Made by a program: the position numbers and the translations under genes. DNA of 64,000 bases from Crossiella cryophila (lineage in GTDB: Bacteria; Actinomycetota; Actinomycetes; Mycobacteriales; Pseudonocardiaceae), in assembly GCF_014204915.1 (NCBI RefSeq), contig NZ_JACHMH010000001.1, positions 1,364,001 through 1,428,000 of the forward strand, in the 5' to 3' direction. Numbering within the stretch: the first letter of the stretch is position 1; each line of letters opens with the position of its first letter. Shown here one piece after another: positions 1 to 7,122 of this stretch. The notes below the pieces were generated by a model, which made no database searches, had not been told where the DNA came from, and saw only the letters and a list, made by a program, of their open reading frames with translations.

Positions 1-1089
1 GCCCTGCACGCGGATCTGGGCCCGGGTGATCGCTTCCTGTGGTTCACCACCACCGGCTGGATGATGTGGAACTACCTCGTCTCCGGCCTGCTGGTGGGCT
101 GCACCGTGGTGCTCTTCGACGGCAGCCCCGCCTATCCCGACCTGGGCGCGCTGTGGCGGGTGGTGGAGCGGCTCAAGGTCACCTACTTCGGCACCTCCGC
201 GCCGTACGTGCAGTCCTGCCTCAAGCGCGGCCTGCGCCCGGCCGAGCAGTACGACCTGTCCGCGCTGCGGGTGATCGGCTCCACCGGCGCCCCGCTGAGC
301 CCGGAGGGCTTCGGCTGGCTGGCCGAGCACGTTGGCGAGCACATCCAGATCGCCAGCGTCTCCGGCGGCACCGACCTGTGCACCGCCTTCGTCGGCGCGG
401 CCCCTGACGTGCCGGTGTGGCTGGGCGAGATCTCCTGCCGGATGCTCGGCGCGGCGGTGGCCGCCTACGACGAGGCAGGCAACCCGGTGGCCGACGAGGT
501 CGGCGAACTGGTGATCACCGCACCGATGCCGTCCATGCCGGTGTTCTTCTGGCGGGACGCCGACGGCAGCAGGCTGCGGGAGGCATATTTCGAGACCTAC
601 CCGGGTATCTGGCGGCACGGCGACTGGATCCGGATCACCCCGCGCGGGTCCTGCGTGATCTACGGCCGGAGTGATTCCACTCTCAATCGCGGTGGCGTGC
701 GGATGGGCACCAGCGAGTTCTACCGGGTGGTGGAGGGCTTCGAGGAGGTGCTGGACTCGCTGGTCATCGACACCTCGGGGGCCGGCCAGAGCGACGGTGA
801 GCTGCTCTGTTTCCTGGTGCTGGCGCCGGGGATCGAGCTGGCCGAGGTGGAGCCGCGGCTGCGCACCGAGCTGCGCGGGGCGCTCTCGCCGCGGCACGTG
901 CCGAACCGGTTCCTGGCCATCACCGACGTGCCGCGCACGCTCAACGGGAAGAAGTGCGAGGTGCCGGTGAAGAAGATCCTGGCCGGCATGCCGCCGGAGC
1001 GGGCGGTCAGCCGGGACGCGCTGACCAACCCGGAGGCCCTGCGGCCGTTCGAGGAGCTGGCCGCGAGGGCCGCCGGAACCAGGCCGTGA
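1..1089 (+). CDS. Acetoacetyl-CoA synthetase, C-terminal part (gene begins upstream of the window)
   Basis: An ANL-superfamily acyl-CoA ligase that would activate acetoacetate to acetoacetyl-CoA at the expense of ATP. The frame is open from base 1, so the N-terminus is outside the window; 362 residues are visible. Seen directly: the GSTGAPLSPEGF stretch, the SGGTDL adenylate-binding motif, the acetoacetyl-CoA-synthetase-like block FFWRDADGSRLREAYFETYP, the hinge-region GRSDSTLNRGGVRMG and a C-terminal catalytic Lys context (LNGKKCEVPVKK). These match acetoacetate-CoA ligase better than acetyl-CoA synthetase. A hairpin without a T-run lies just downstream (1104-1124). The family is confident; the exact substrate is inferred from these family-specific blocks. 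Confidence 0.88.
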   Translation, partial: ALHADLGPGDRFLWFTTTGWMMWNYLVSGLLVGCTVVLFDGSPAYPDLGALWRVVERLKVTYFGTSAPYVQSCLKRGLRPAEQYDLSALRVIGSTGAPLSPEGFGWLAEHVGEHIQIASVSGGTDLCTAFVGAAPDVPVWLGEISCRMLGAAVAAYDEAGNPVADEVGELVITAPMPSMPVFFWRDADGSRLREAYFETYPGIWRHGDWIRITPRGSCVIYGRSDSTLNRGGVRMGTSEFYRVVEGFEEVLDSLVIDTSGAGQSDGELLCFLVLAPGIELAEVEPRLRTELRGALSPRHVPNRFLAITDVPRTLNGKKCEVPVKKILAGMPPERAVSRDALTNPEALRPFEELAARAAGTRP

Positions 1090-1103
1090 CGTGCGGAGAC
1101 GTT

Positions 1104-1124
1104 TTCGGTAAGGGAATTACCGAA
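1104..1124. terminator. Hairpin after the acetoacetyl-CoA synthetase gene
   Basis: An 8-bp perfect inverted repeat (TTCGGTAA / TTACCGAA) with a 5-nt loop sits 15 bases after the stop codon. There is no T-run, so termination is possible but not assured. A second hairpin (1271-1291, GCAGGGCG / CGCCCTGC) follows before the tRNA promoter. The rest of 1090-1315 shows no gene. Confidence 0.4.
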
Positions 1125-1315
1125 GTGTCATCCGATCGAGTGTTGCCAAGCTTGTGCGACGGGTGAAACCGTCTGCCCGTGTCCACCGGACGTGGGACTG
1201 AGTGGACGCAGGGGATGATCCGGACGGACGGGTCGTTCGCGATCATGGGAAACCGTGATGGACAGTCGGGGCAGGGCGGTAAACGCCCTGCTCCGGCCCC
1301 TGATGACCCCCCGTT

Positions 1316-1344
1316 TTGGCGGATCCTCCGGGGATGTGTAAAGT
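1316..1344 (+). promoter_or_regulatory. Probable promoter of the tRNA-Ser(GCT)/tRNA-Arg(ACG) pair
   Basis: A -35-like TTGGCG (1316-1321) is followed after exactly 17 bp by a -10-like TAAAGT (1339-1344), placing transcription start about 20 nt before the first tRNA. This fits a housekeeping sigma-70-type promoter for a stable-RNA gene. Confidence 0.55.
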
Positions 1345-1372
1345 ACTGATCCGGCGGCCCCACAAGGCCCCG

Positions 1373-1463
1373 GGAGGCTTCGCCTAGTCTGGTCTATGGC
1401 GCCGCACTGCTAATGCGGTTGGGGGCTTCAACCCCCTCCCGGGTTCAAATCCCGGAGCCTCCG
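1373..1463 (+). tRNA. tRNA-Ser (anticodon GCT)
   Basis: The acceptor stem GGAGGCT pairs with AGCCTCC, the anticodon loop CTGCTAA gives GCT, a long variable arm typical of class II serine tRNAs is present, and the T-arm carries GGTTCAAATCC. The discriminator base is G; no CCA is encoded. It reads AGC/AGU codons. Confidence 0.95.
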
Positions 1464-1501
1464 CAGTGTCTGGCCTCGGCCAGGCCACAACTGAAGATGA
1501 T

Positions 1502-1574
1502 GCGCTCGTAGCTCAACGGATAGAGCACTTGACTACGGATCAAGAGGTTGCAGGTTCGAATCCTGCCGAGCGCG
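1502..1574 (+). tRNA. tRNA-Arg (anticodon ACG)
   Basis: Acceptor GCGCTCG pairs with CGAGCGC; the anticodon stem CTTGA/TCAAG encloses CTACGGA, giving anticodon ACG. The T-arm is GCAGG-TTCGAAT-CCTGC and CCA is encoded (1575-1577). The A34 of this tRNA is the substrate of TadA, whose gene lies at 13387-13863 in this same window. Confidence 0.96.
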
Positions 1575-1580
1575 CCACCC

Positions 1581-1609
1581 AAAGAACTGCCGCTTGTCGG
1601 CAGTTCTTT
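1581..1609 (+). terminator. Intrinsic terminator of the tRNA pair
   Basis: A perfect 12-bp stem AAAGAACTGCCG / CGGCAGTTCTTT with a 5-nt loop directly follows the CCA of tRNA-Arg. The 3' arm itself ends in T-rich sequence continuing as GCTTTCT. Confidence 0.8.
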
Positions 1610-1803
1610 GCTTTCTGTGCTAGACTGGTCCCATCAGTTGGATGCAGTCATCTTTTCCTCGAACGTTGTGAAGCGCCCGCAGGAATTTTGACCGGCGGGC
1701 TCGCGCGTTCGGGAGGACATCTCCCTTCATCGCACCGGCCTGCCTGCGGCAGCTGGTGGCCTGCGAGGTGCAGGTCGCGAAGAGTGCAACCAGGGAGAAT
1801 CAG

Positions 1804-2007
1804 ATGGCTAAGGGCACTGTGAAGTGGTTCAACGGCGAGAAGGGCTTCGGCTTCATCGCCCAGGCTGACGGCGGTCCGGACGTCTTCGTCCACTTCAGTG
1901 CTATCCAGGGCAACGGTTACCGCACCCTGGAAGAGAACCAGCCGGTCGAGTTCGAGATCAGCCAGGGCCCCAAGGGCCCGCAGGCGGAGCAGGTGCGCGC
2001 CGTCTGA
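1804..2007 (+). CDS. cspA: Cold-shock protein of the CspA family
   Basis: A 67-residue single-domain OB-fold RNA/DNA chaperone. It carries both nucleic-acid-binding motifs, RNP1-like KGFGFI and RNP2-like VFVHFS, and the canonical start [10 protein letters not shown]. The ATG is chosen because it gives the family-length protein and is preceded by a GGGAGA ribosome site; an in-frame upstream GTG at 1756 would add 16 non-conserved residues. About 190 bases separate the tRNA terminator from the ATG, compatible with the long structured 5' leader common in csp genes. A strong terminator follows at 2031-2063. Confidence 0.96.
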   Translation: MAKGTVKWFNGEKGFGFIAQADGGPDVFVHFSAIQGNGYRTLEENQPVEFEISQGPKGPQAEQVRAV

Positions 2008-2030
2008 GGCGTACCACCACACGGCTCTAC

Positions 2031-2063
2031 CGAAGCCCACACCGCTCGCCGGTGTGGGCTTCG
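2031..2063 (+). terminator. Terminator of cspA
   Basis: A 14-bp perfect stem CGAAGCCCACACCG / CGGTGTGGGCTTCG with a 5-nt loop sits 24 bases after the cspA stop codon. The T-run is only two bases long. Confidence 0.75.
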
Positions 2064-2485
2064 TTGCATTCCCGGTAGGTAACGGCCGGGTTTGCTAACG
2101 GATTGATATCGGGGAGATCCCGAAATGACAACTACCCTCGCGGCAGAGTTTTGCGCATGACTGCCACATTAGTTTCGCAGTGTAGCCGACTTTCTTCTGT
2201 TCAGAAGTAACGCCACCTCATAATGCGAGGTCAAAAGGGTGTGCTACCGCCACCGGCAAGACGAATGAATTAGGCCGAACGGCCTAGTGATCGATAGCTC
2301 TCGGTAAGGGATTGTGTACCCACCCCTGGGGGCAGCCCATTGGACCCCGGCGGTACTGTCCGTCGCGTTCTCGCCCCGATCATGCCCCTTGATTTGGCCT
2401 CGTCCGGGTGAGTACCAGCGCTGACACCTCGTATCCCCACATGCCCGTTCTGGAAGTCCTCACACTTCCGGCGGGAAGGAGAGTT
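2064..2485. other. Long, relatively AT-rich intergenic region upstream of the TQXA surface-protein gene
   Basis: About 420 bases hold no convincing gene but are visibly richer in A/T than the rest of the window. They contain a near-palindrome TAGGCCG-AA-CGGCCTA (2271-2286), a short dyad CTTCTG-TT-CAGAAG (2193-2206) and an ACCTC/GAGGT dyad around 2215-2231. Two tiny ORFs overlap by ATGA: 2125-2160 (11 codons, preceded by GGGGAG) and 2157-2210 (17 codons, containing a rare TTA codon). This is probably a regulatory region for the downstream secreted protein. Confidence 0.4.
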
Positions 2486-3643
2486 ATGGCATCCCGGTTG
2501 CGCGCCGCGCGCCTAGGCGCGGTGCTCCTCACTGCGACCGCGATTTCGCTGGTTTCCGCCGCCCCGGCCATGGCCCAGACCAAGGCCAAGGTCGACAAGA
2601 CCGCCAACGAGGGGAACTTCCACGTTCGCCTCAACGACGGCAAGTCCGTCCCGACCCTGCTCATCGGCCTGCGTCTGCCCGACGGCACCGCGCTCAAGAC
2701 GTACTGCGTCGAGCTGACCGTCGGCGTGCGCGACAACGCGCAGATGATCGAGTCCCCGTGGAGCAAGTACCCGGGTGCCGACAGCAAGGGTCACGACAAC
2801 CAGTCCGACTTCAAGTCCAGCCCGGACAAGGTCAACTGGATCCTGCACCACTCCTACCCGACCATCGACGTTGCCGAGCTGGGCAAGACCGTTGGCGCCG
2901 ACCTCGACAACAACGAGGCCATCGCGGGCACCCAGGCCGCGATCTGGCACTACAGCAACAAGGTCTCCCTGCACGACAACAACACGCCGGACGTCAAGGC
3001 CGTCTACAAGTACCTGACCGGCGAGAAGAACGTGGGCATGAAGAACCAGCCCGCGCCCTCGCTGGAGCTGACGCCCGAGCAGCTGGCTGGCAACGCCGGC
3101 ACCAAGATCGGCCCGTTCACGGTCAAGTCCACCTCGGACAAGATCAAGCTCACCGCGGACGCGCCCAAGGGCGTGAAGGTGGTCGACAAGTCGGGCAAGG
3201 AGCTGACCGAGGCCACCAACGGCCAGGAGATCTTCGTCGACGTCCCCGCGGACGCCCCGGCAGGCAAGGCCGGCTTCAAACTGGAAGCCACCACCAAGAT
3301 CGACAAGGGTCGGTTGTTCGTCGCCAACGACGGCAAGCCCTCGCAGACCCTGATCCTGGCCCAGGCCACCAACGCCAAGCTGGCCGCACAGGCCAAGGTC
3401 GACTGGAAGGCGGCTCCGGTCACCACCAAGCCGACCACCAGCACCACCACCCCGGCGCCGACCACCACGACCTCCAAGACCGAGGTCCCGGCGACCACCA
3501 CCAGCCCGGTTCCCCCGGTGAAGAACACCGGCGGCCTGGCCAACACCGGCGCCTCGGTGATCACCCTGTCGCTGGTCGGCGTGGTGCTCCTCGGCGGCGG
3601 TGCGCTCGCCCTGGTGCTCCAGCGTCGCCGCAAGCGCGCCTGA
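2486..3643 (+). CDS. Cys-Gln thioester (TQXA) surface protein with LPXTG-type sortase signal
   Basis: A 385-residue exported, probably cell-wall-anchored adhesin-like protein. A signal peptide ends about residue 30 (APAMA). A thioester domain follows: Cys74 in TYCVEL and Gln150 in the TQXA-type motif AIAGTQAAIWHY should form an internal thioester able to bond covalently to surface ligands. After a mixed middle domain comes a Thr/Pro-rich stalk (about 310-345), then LANTG (351-355), a hydrophobic segment and an RRRKR tail, the arrangement recognised by sortase. The ATG at 2486 is chosen for its AAGGAG ribosome site; an upstream in-frame start at 2408 would disrupt the signal peptide. Expression as a single gene is implied by the strong terminator at 3670. 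No sortase gene is in this window. Confidence 0.9.
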   Translation: MASRLRAARLGAVLLTATAISLVSAAPAMAQTKAKVDKTANEGNFHVRLNDGKSVPTLLIGLRLPDGTALKTYCVELTVGVRDNAQMIESPWSKYPGADSKGHDNQSDFKSSPDKVNWILHHSYPTIDVAELGKTVGADLDNNEAIAGTQAAIWHYSNKVSLHDNNTPDVKAVYKYLTGEKNVGMKNQPAPSLELTPEQLAGNAGTKIGPFTVKSTSDKIKLTADAPKGVKVVDKSGKELTEATNGQEIFVDVPADAPAGKAGFKLEATTKIDKGRLFVANDGKPSQTLILAQATNAKLAAQAKVDWKAAPVTTKPTTSTTTPAPTTTTSKTEVPATTTSPVPPVKNTGGLANTGASVITLSLVGVVLLGGGALALVLQRRRKRA

Positions 3644-3669
3644 GCTGCTTCGGCTAGCTGACTAGACCG

Positions 3670-3712
3670 GCTGCGCCGGGCTCCCAACGGGGGAGCCCGG
3701 CGCAGCTTTTTT
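3670..3712. terminator. Strong terminator between convergent genes
   Basis: A 16-bp perfect stem (3670-3685 with 3691-3706), 5-nt loop and TTTTTT (3707-3712) form a textbook intrinsic terminator for the TQXA gene on the + strand; the stem could also stop the converging - strand gene. Confidence 0.93.
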
Positions 3713-3730
3713 CATTGCTGGGCAAAGGGA

Positions 3731-5134
3731 TCAGAACAGGCAACCGATGATCGGCAGCTCCAGGCGGCAGCGCGCCTGGGGCAGGCCGGCCACGTAGATG
3801 TCGCCGTCGGCCACCTTCACATCGCGGTCGCTGGAGGAGCCGGTGGCGATGATCCGGGCCGGATCGCGGAACCCGATCACCACCTCGACCCGCTGCACCG
3901 GCTTCGGCGTGCTGATCACCGTCTCCGGGCTCCACTGCTTTCCGCCGCGCAGCAGGAAGGTCTCGATGTTCGGCTTGCCGTCCTTGGTGGCGTAGACCCG
4001 CCAGGTGTTGCCGTCCAGGCGTTCCACCTCCCTGGTGCGGTAGCCGGTGGCCACCTCGGTCACCGTCCACTTGCCGTTCTCGAACACCGCGGCCTTGTTG
4101 TGCCACAGCCCCGCGTTGTCGGTCTCGAACCACAGCGTGAACGGTTTCCCGTTGGCCACGCCGACCTGCTGGATGTAGTCCGGCGACTTGATCCCACCGG
4201 GCAGCGCCACCGGCGTCTCCACGATCTTGAGCCGCTGCTCCTGGTCCGCGTCGTCGATCTGGGTGCCCAGATCACGTCCGGCCGCGGAGTAGAAGTGCCG
4301 GTTCGCCGGGTCGAACCAGGCGTAGTAGATGTTGCGGTGGTAGCGATCGTGCTTGTTGCCCTCGGGACCGCCGCCTGCCAGCGTGTAGACGATGTGCACC
4401 CGCTCGCGGCTGGTGAGCGAGGCAGGCTCGTAGCGCATCTGGCCGATGTAGATCTCGTCCATGTTGTCCGCGCGATCGGTGGAGCCGATCGCGAAGCGCT
4501 GCCCGGTGAGCTGCTCGGAGTTGCGCCAGCTGCGGCCGTTGTCGGTGGAGACGACGTAGCGCATCGGGCGGAAGTCGGTCGGCTTGCTCGGGTCCAGTTC
4601 CTGCGAGGTCTCGCGGAAGAAGACGTAGATCGTGCCGTTCGCGGTCTTGAACGGCATCGGGTAGCTGGCCGCCGCGCCCTCGGCGATGGTGGCCTGGGTC
4701 CAGGCGCCCTCGACCGAGCGCGGCTTGGGGGAGCGGGTCACCCGCAGGGACTTGTTGTGCATGCCCTGGAAGACCAGCAGGTACCCGTCGTCGGCCTGCA
4801 CGATGGTCGGGTAGTTGTGCGGGTCGGACTCGCCGTCGGCGATCTGCCGGGGCGCGGTCCAGGTCTTCTTCCGGTGGTCGTAGGCCTGCACGTAGTTGTG
4901 CGCGTGCTGGCCGGACCAGGTGGCGATGGTCTGGTCGCTGACCTTGTCATAGACCGCGCCCGCCATCGGGCGGCGGTCGGTCCGTGATGCCACCGTGCTC
5001 GCCGGTGTCATCACGCTGAACTGCGGCGCGGCCTTGCTCGGTGTTGCCTCCGGGGCGGCGGATGCCACGGGGGCGGTGGCCAGCACCGCTGCGACCAGCG
5101 GCAATGGCAACAGGGCGCGAAGTGTTCGCGTCAT
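3731..5134 (-). CDS. Secreted BNR/Asp-box repeat protein (BNR_4-like)
   Basis: A 467-residue exported beta-propeller-type protein. The signal peptide is MTRTLRALLPLPLVAAVLAT with cleavage near ASA (about 27). An Asp-box STDNGRSW is visible near residue 200, and strands such as YPTIVQADDGYLLVFQGMH and SPDYIQQV recur, as in BNR-repeat proteins acting on or binding polysaccharides (sialidase-like and polysaccharide-lyase-associated folds). No catalytic triad can be assigned with certainty. The ATG is preceded by CCAGGAGGTCC. The last residues include two Cys (CRLELPIIGC) that may form a disulfide. Substrate unknown. Confidence 0.72.
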   Translation of the reverse strand: MTRTLRALLPLPLVAAVLATAPVASAAPEATPSKAAPQFSVMTPASTVASRTDRRPMAGAVYDKVSDQTIATWSGQHAHNYVQAYDHRKKTWTAPRQIADGESDPHNYPTIVQADDGYLLVFQGMHNKSLRVTRSPKPRSVEGAWTQATIAEGAAASYPMPFKTANGTIYVFFRETSQELDPSKPTDFRPMRYVVSTDNGRSWRNSEQLTGQRFAIGSTDRADNMDEIYIGQMRYEPASLTSRERVHIVYTLAGGGPEGNKHDRYHRNIYYAWFDPANRHFYSAAGRDLGTQIDDADQEQRLKIVETPVALPGGIKSPDYIQQVGVANGKPFTLWFETDNAGLWHNKAAVFENGKWTVTEVATGYRTREVERLDGNTWRVYATKDGKPNIETFLLRGGKQWSPETVISTPKPVQRVEVVIGFRDPARIIATGSSSDRDVKVADGDIYVAGLPQARCRLELPIIGCLF

Positions 5135-5215
5135 TGGCGGGGACCTCCTGGTTACCAGCGGTATCCAGGCGGCGGCAGCGACTACTTAACCATAGGAGGG
5201 GCGTTCAAGGTCGAG

Positions 5216-5231
5216 TACGCTCGGTCGGGTG
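5216..5231 (+). promoter_or_regulatory. Leaderless-type -10 box for the DUF1089-like gene
   Basis: TACGCT (5216-5221) lies 7 nt before the GTG at 5229, leaving no room for a ribosome-binding site. This is the spacing expected if transcription starts at the start codon. Confidence 0.45.
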
Positions 5232-5840
5232 CAGGAACAGGTGAACTCCACAGCTACCGCCCGGCGGCAGAAGATGGTCACCTGGCGGGGTCATGACCTG
5301 CCGAGCCTGGAGTCCGCGAGGCTGGTGCTGGCCGAAGGCCTGCGCTTCCGCGGCCTCGGCCGTCTGGTCGTCGCCGCCAACGCCGAGACCGAGGCGTTCA
5401 GCGCCTCCTACGAGGTCGGCGTGAACGAGTCCGGCGAGGTGAAGCGGCTACTCGTGCGCAGCACCACCGCCGAGCACGAGCGGCAGATCTCCTTCAGCCG
5501 CTCGCACGACGGCTTCTGGCTCTACGACCGCGGCCAGGGCCCGCAGCGGGATGAGTTCCAGGGCGCGGCAGAGGTCGACGTGCAGTTCTGCGTGCTGTTC
5601 AACACCCTGCCGATCCGCCGCCACCAGCTGCACCGGGAGGCGGGCGAGGCCACCATGCCGGTGCTCTGGGTGTCCCTGCCCGAGCTGGAGCTGAACGTGG
5701 TGCACCAGACCTACCGCACGGTGAGCACGGGCGAGCGCGAGTCGGTGGTCAACTTCTCCTGGCCCGGTTTCACCGCGGACATCACCGTGTGCGAGGACGC
5801 CGTGGTGCTGGACTACCCGGGCATCTCCGCCCGCATCTAG
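5229..5840 (+). CDS. Putative glycolipid-binding family protein
   Basis: A 203-residue protein resembling the putative glycolipid-binding family (DUF1089). Recognisable features are an N-terminal segment ESARLVLAEGLRFRGLGRLV, the central SHDGFWLYD region and the D-VQFCVLFNTLPIRR segment typical of the family, followed by the VHQTYRTV block. No signal peptide or membrane segment is present, so it is cytoplasmic. The GTG start is supported by the leaderless -10 box 7 nt upstream. It stands alone, with a divergent secreted protein upstream and a convergent thiolase downstream. Biochemical role is not established for the family. Confidence 0.72.
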   Translation: MQEQVNSTATARRQKMVTWRGHDLPSLESARLVLAEGLRFRGLGRLVVAANAETEAFSASYEVGVNESGEVKRLLVRSTTAEHERQISFSRSHDGFWLYDRGQGPQRDEFQGAAEVDVQFCVLFNTLPIRRHQLHREAGEATMPVLWVSLPELELNVVHQTYRTVSTGERESVVNFSWPGFTADITVCEDAVVLDYPGISARI

Positions 5841-5847
5841 CCGGCAG

Positions 5848-7065
5848 CTAGACCCGGACCGCGATCGCCACCCCCTGGCCGACGCCGACGCAGGCCGCCG
5901 CGATCCCCAGACCGCCGCCGCGCTGCCGCAGGTGCCGGCACAGGTCGATGATCACCCGGGGCATCGAGGCGCCCAGCGGGTGGCCGTAGGCGATCGCGCC
6001 ACCGTGCACGTTGACCCGGTCCCGGTCCACCTCGGGCAGGTGGTGCAGCACGGACAGCGCCATCGCGGCGAATGCCTCGTTGATCTCCCACAGGTCCACG
6101 TTCTCCGCGCGCACCCCCAGCCGCAGCAGCAGCCGCCGGATCGCGGGCACCGGGGCCAGGGTGAACTGGTGCGGCTCGTCCGCGGCCACCGTGCCGGCCA
6201 CGATCTCGCCCAGCGGCTGCACACCCAGTTCGGTGGCGGCGGCCTCGGTGCCGATCAGCGCGGCCACCGCGCCGTCGCTCAACGGCGAGGAGTTGCCCGC
6301 GGTCACCGGGCCGTCGGCGGAGAAGGCCGACTTGAGCTGGGCGAGCTTCTTGTCCGAGGTGTCCGAGCGGACCGACTCGTCCCGGCGCACGATCTGGGTG
6401 GAGCGCGGGCCGTCCGGGGCCAGCACCGGGAAGACGAACCCGTCGTGCACACCGGCGTCCCAGGCGGCCGCGGCGCGCCGGTGCGAACGCAGCGCGAACA
6501 GGTCCATCTCCGCGCGGGTGATCCCCAGCCCGGTGGCCACCTGCTCGGCGGCCAGGCCGAGCGGCACCGTCCACTCCGGGCGCATCCGCGGGTTGACCAG
6601 CCGCCAGCCCAGCGCGGTGGAGACGACCTCCATCTTGTCCGGCAGGCCCTTGTCCGGCCGCGGCATGACGAACGGGGCGCGGCTCATGCCCTCGACCCCG
6701 CCGACCACCACCAGATCCGCGTCCCCGGCCACGATGGCCCGCCTGGCCTGCACGAAGGTCTCGCCACCCGAGGCGCACAGCCGGTTGAGGGTCACCCCCG
6801 GCACGGTCACCGGCAGCCCGGCCAGCAGCGCGGCCATCCTGGCCACGTTCCGGTTGTCCTCGCCGGCGCCGTTGGCGTCGCCGTAGATCACGTCGTCGAT
6901 GCGCGCCGGATCGAGCTGCCCGCTGCCGTCGGGTCCGTGCCGCCGGAGCAGCTCGGTGATCGGCAACGTCGCCAGGTCGTCCACCCGGACCTCGGACAGG
7001 CCACCGCGGTAGCGGCCGAACGGGGTGCGAGCGGCATCCAGGATCAGTGCGGGCATACCGACCAT
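5848..7065 (-). CDS. Thiolase / acetyl-CoA C-acyltransferase
   Basis: A 405-residue thiolase of the degradative/biosynthetic type, exchanging acyl groups between CoA and 3-ketoacyl-CoA. The acyl-accepting Cys98 sits in NRLCASG, the catalytic His in YGHPLGAS, and the second active-site Cys in ACVGVGQG. Length is typical. An ATG three codons later (7056) gives the canonical MPALILDAARTPFG start and may be the true one; neither ATG has a clear ribosome site. The YxxANxxGEDNRNVAR region resembles PcaF/FadA-like enzymes, so it may serve fatty-acid or aromatic-acid breakdown; the context does not decide. It is monocistronic. Confidence 0.9.
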   Translation of the reverse strand: MVGMPALILDAARTPFGRYRGGLSEVRVDDLATLPITELLRRHGPDGSGQLDPARIDDVIYGDANGAGEDNRNVARMAALLAGLPVTVPGVTLNRLCASGGETFVQARRAIVAGDADLVVVGGVEGMSRAPFVMPRPDKGLPDKMEVVSTALGWRLVNPRMRPEWTVPLGLAAEQVATGLGITRAEMDLFALRSHRRAAAAWDAGVHDGFVFPVLAPDGPRSTQIVRRDESVRSDTSDKKLAQLKSAFSADGPVTAGNSSPLSDGAVAALIGTEAAATELGVQPLGEIVAGTVAADEPHQFTLAPVPAIRRLLLRLGVRAENVDLWEINEAFAAMALSVLHHLPEVDRDRVNVHGGAIAYGHPLGASMPRVIIDLCRHLRQRGGGLGIAAACVGVGQGVAIAVRV

Positions 7066-7122
7066 GCTGGACCATGCGACCGGTTCGCGCGTCGCCGCTG
7101 TGAGATCAGTGACGAGTAGATG

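Noticed and set aside
1373-1574. tRNA genes as possible integration sites of a mobile element
   Set aside because: No integrase, repeat of the tRNA 3' end, or composition change was found next to this or the other tRNA genes.
2125-2210. Two tiny overlapping ORFs as genuine genes
   Set aside because: They are too short to support alone; I mention them only as possible regulatory leaders in the finding about the surface protein.
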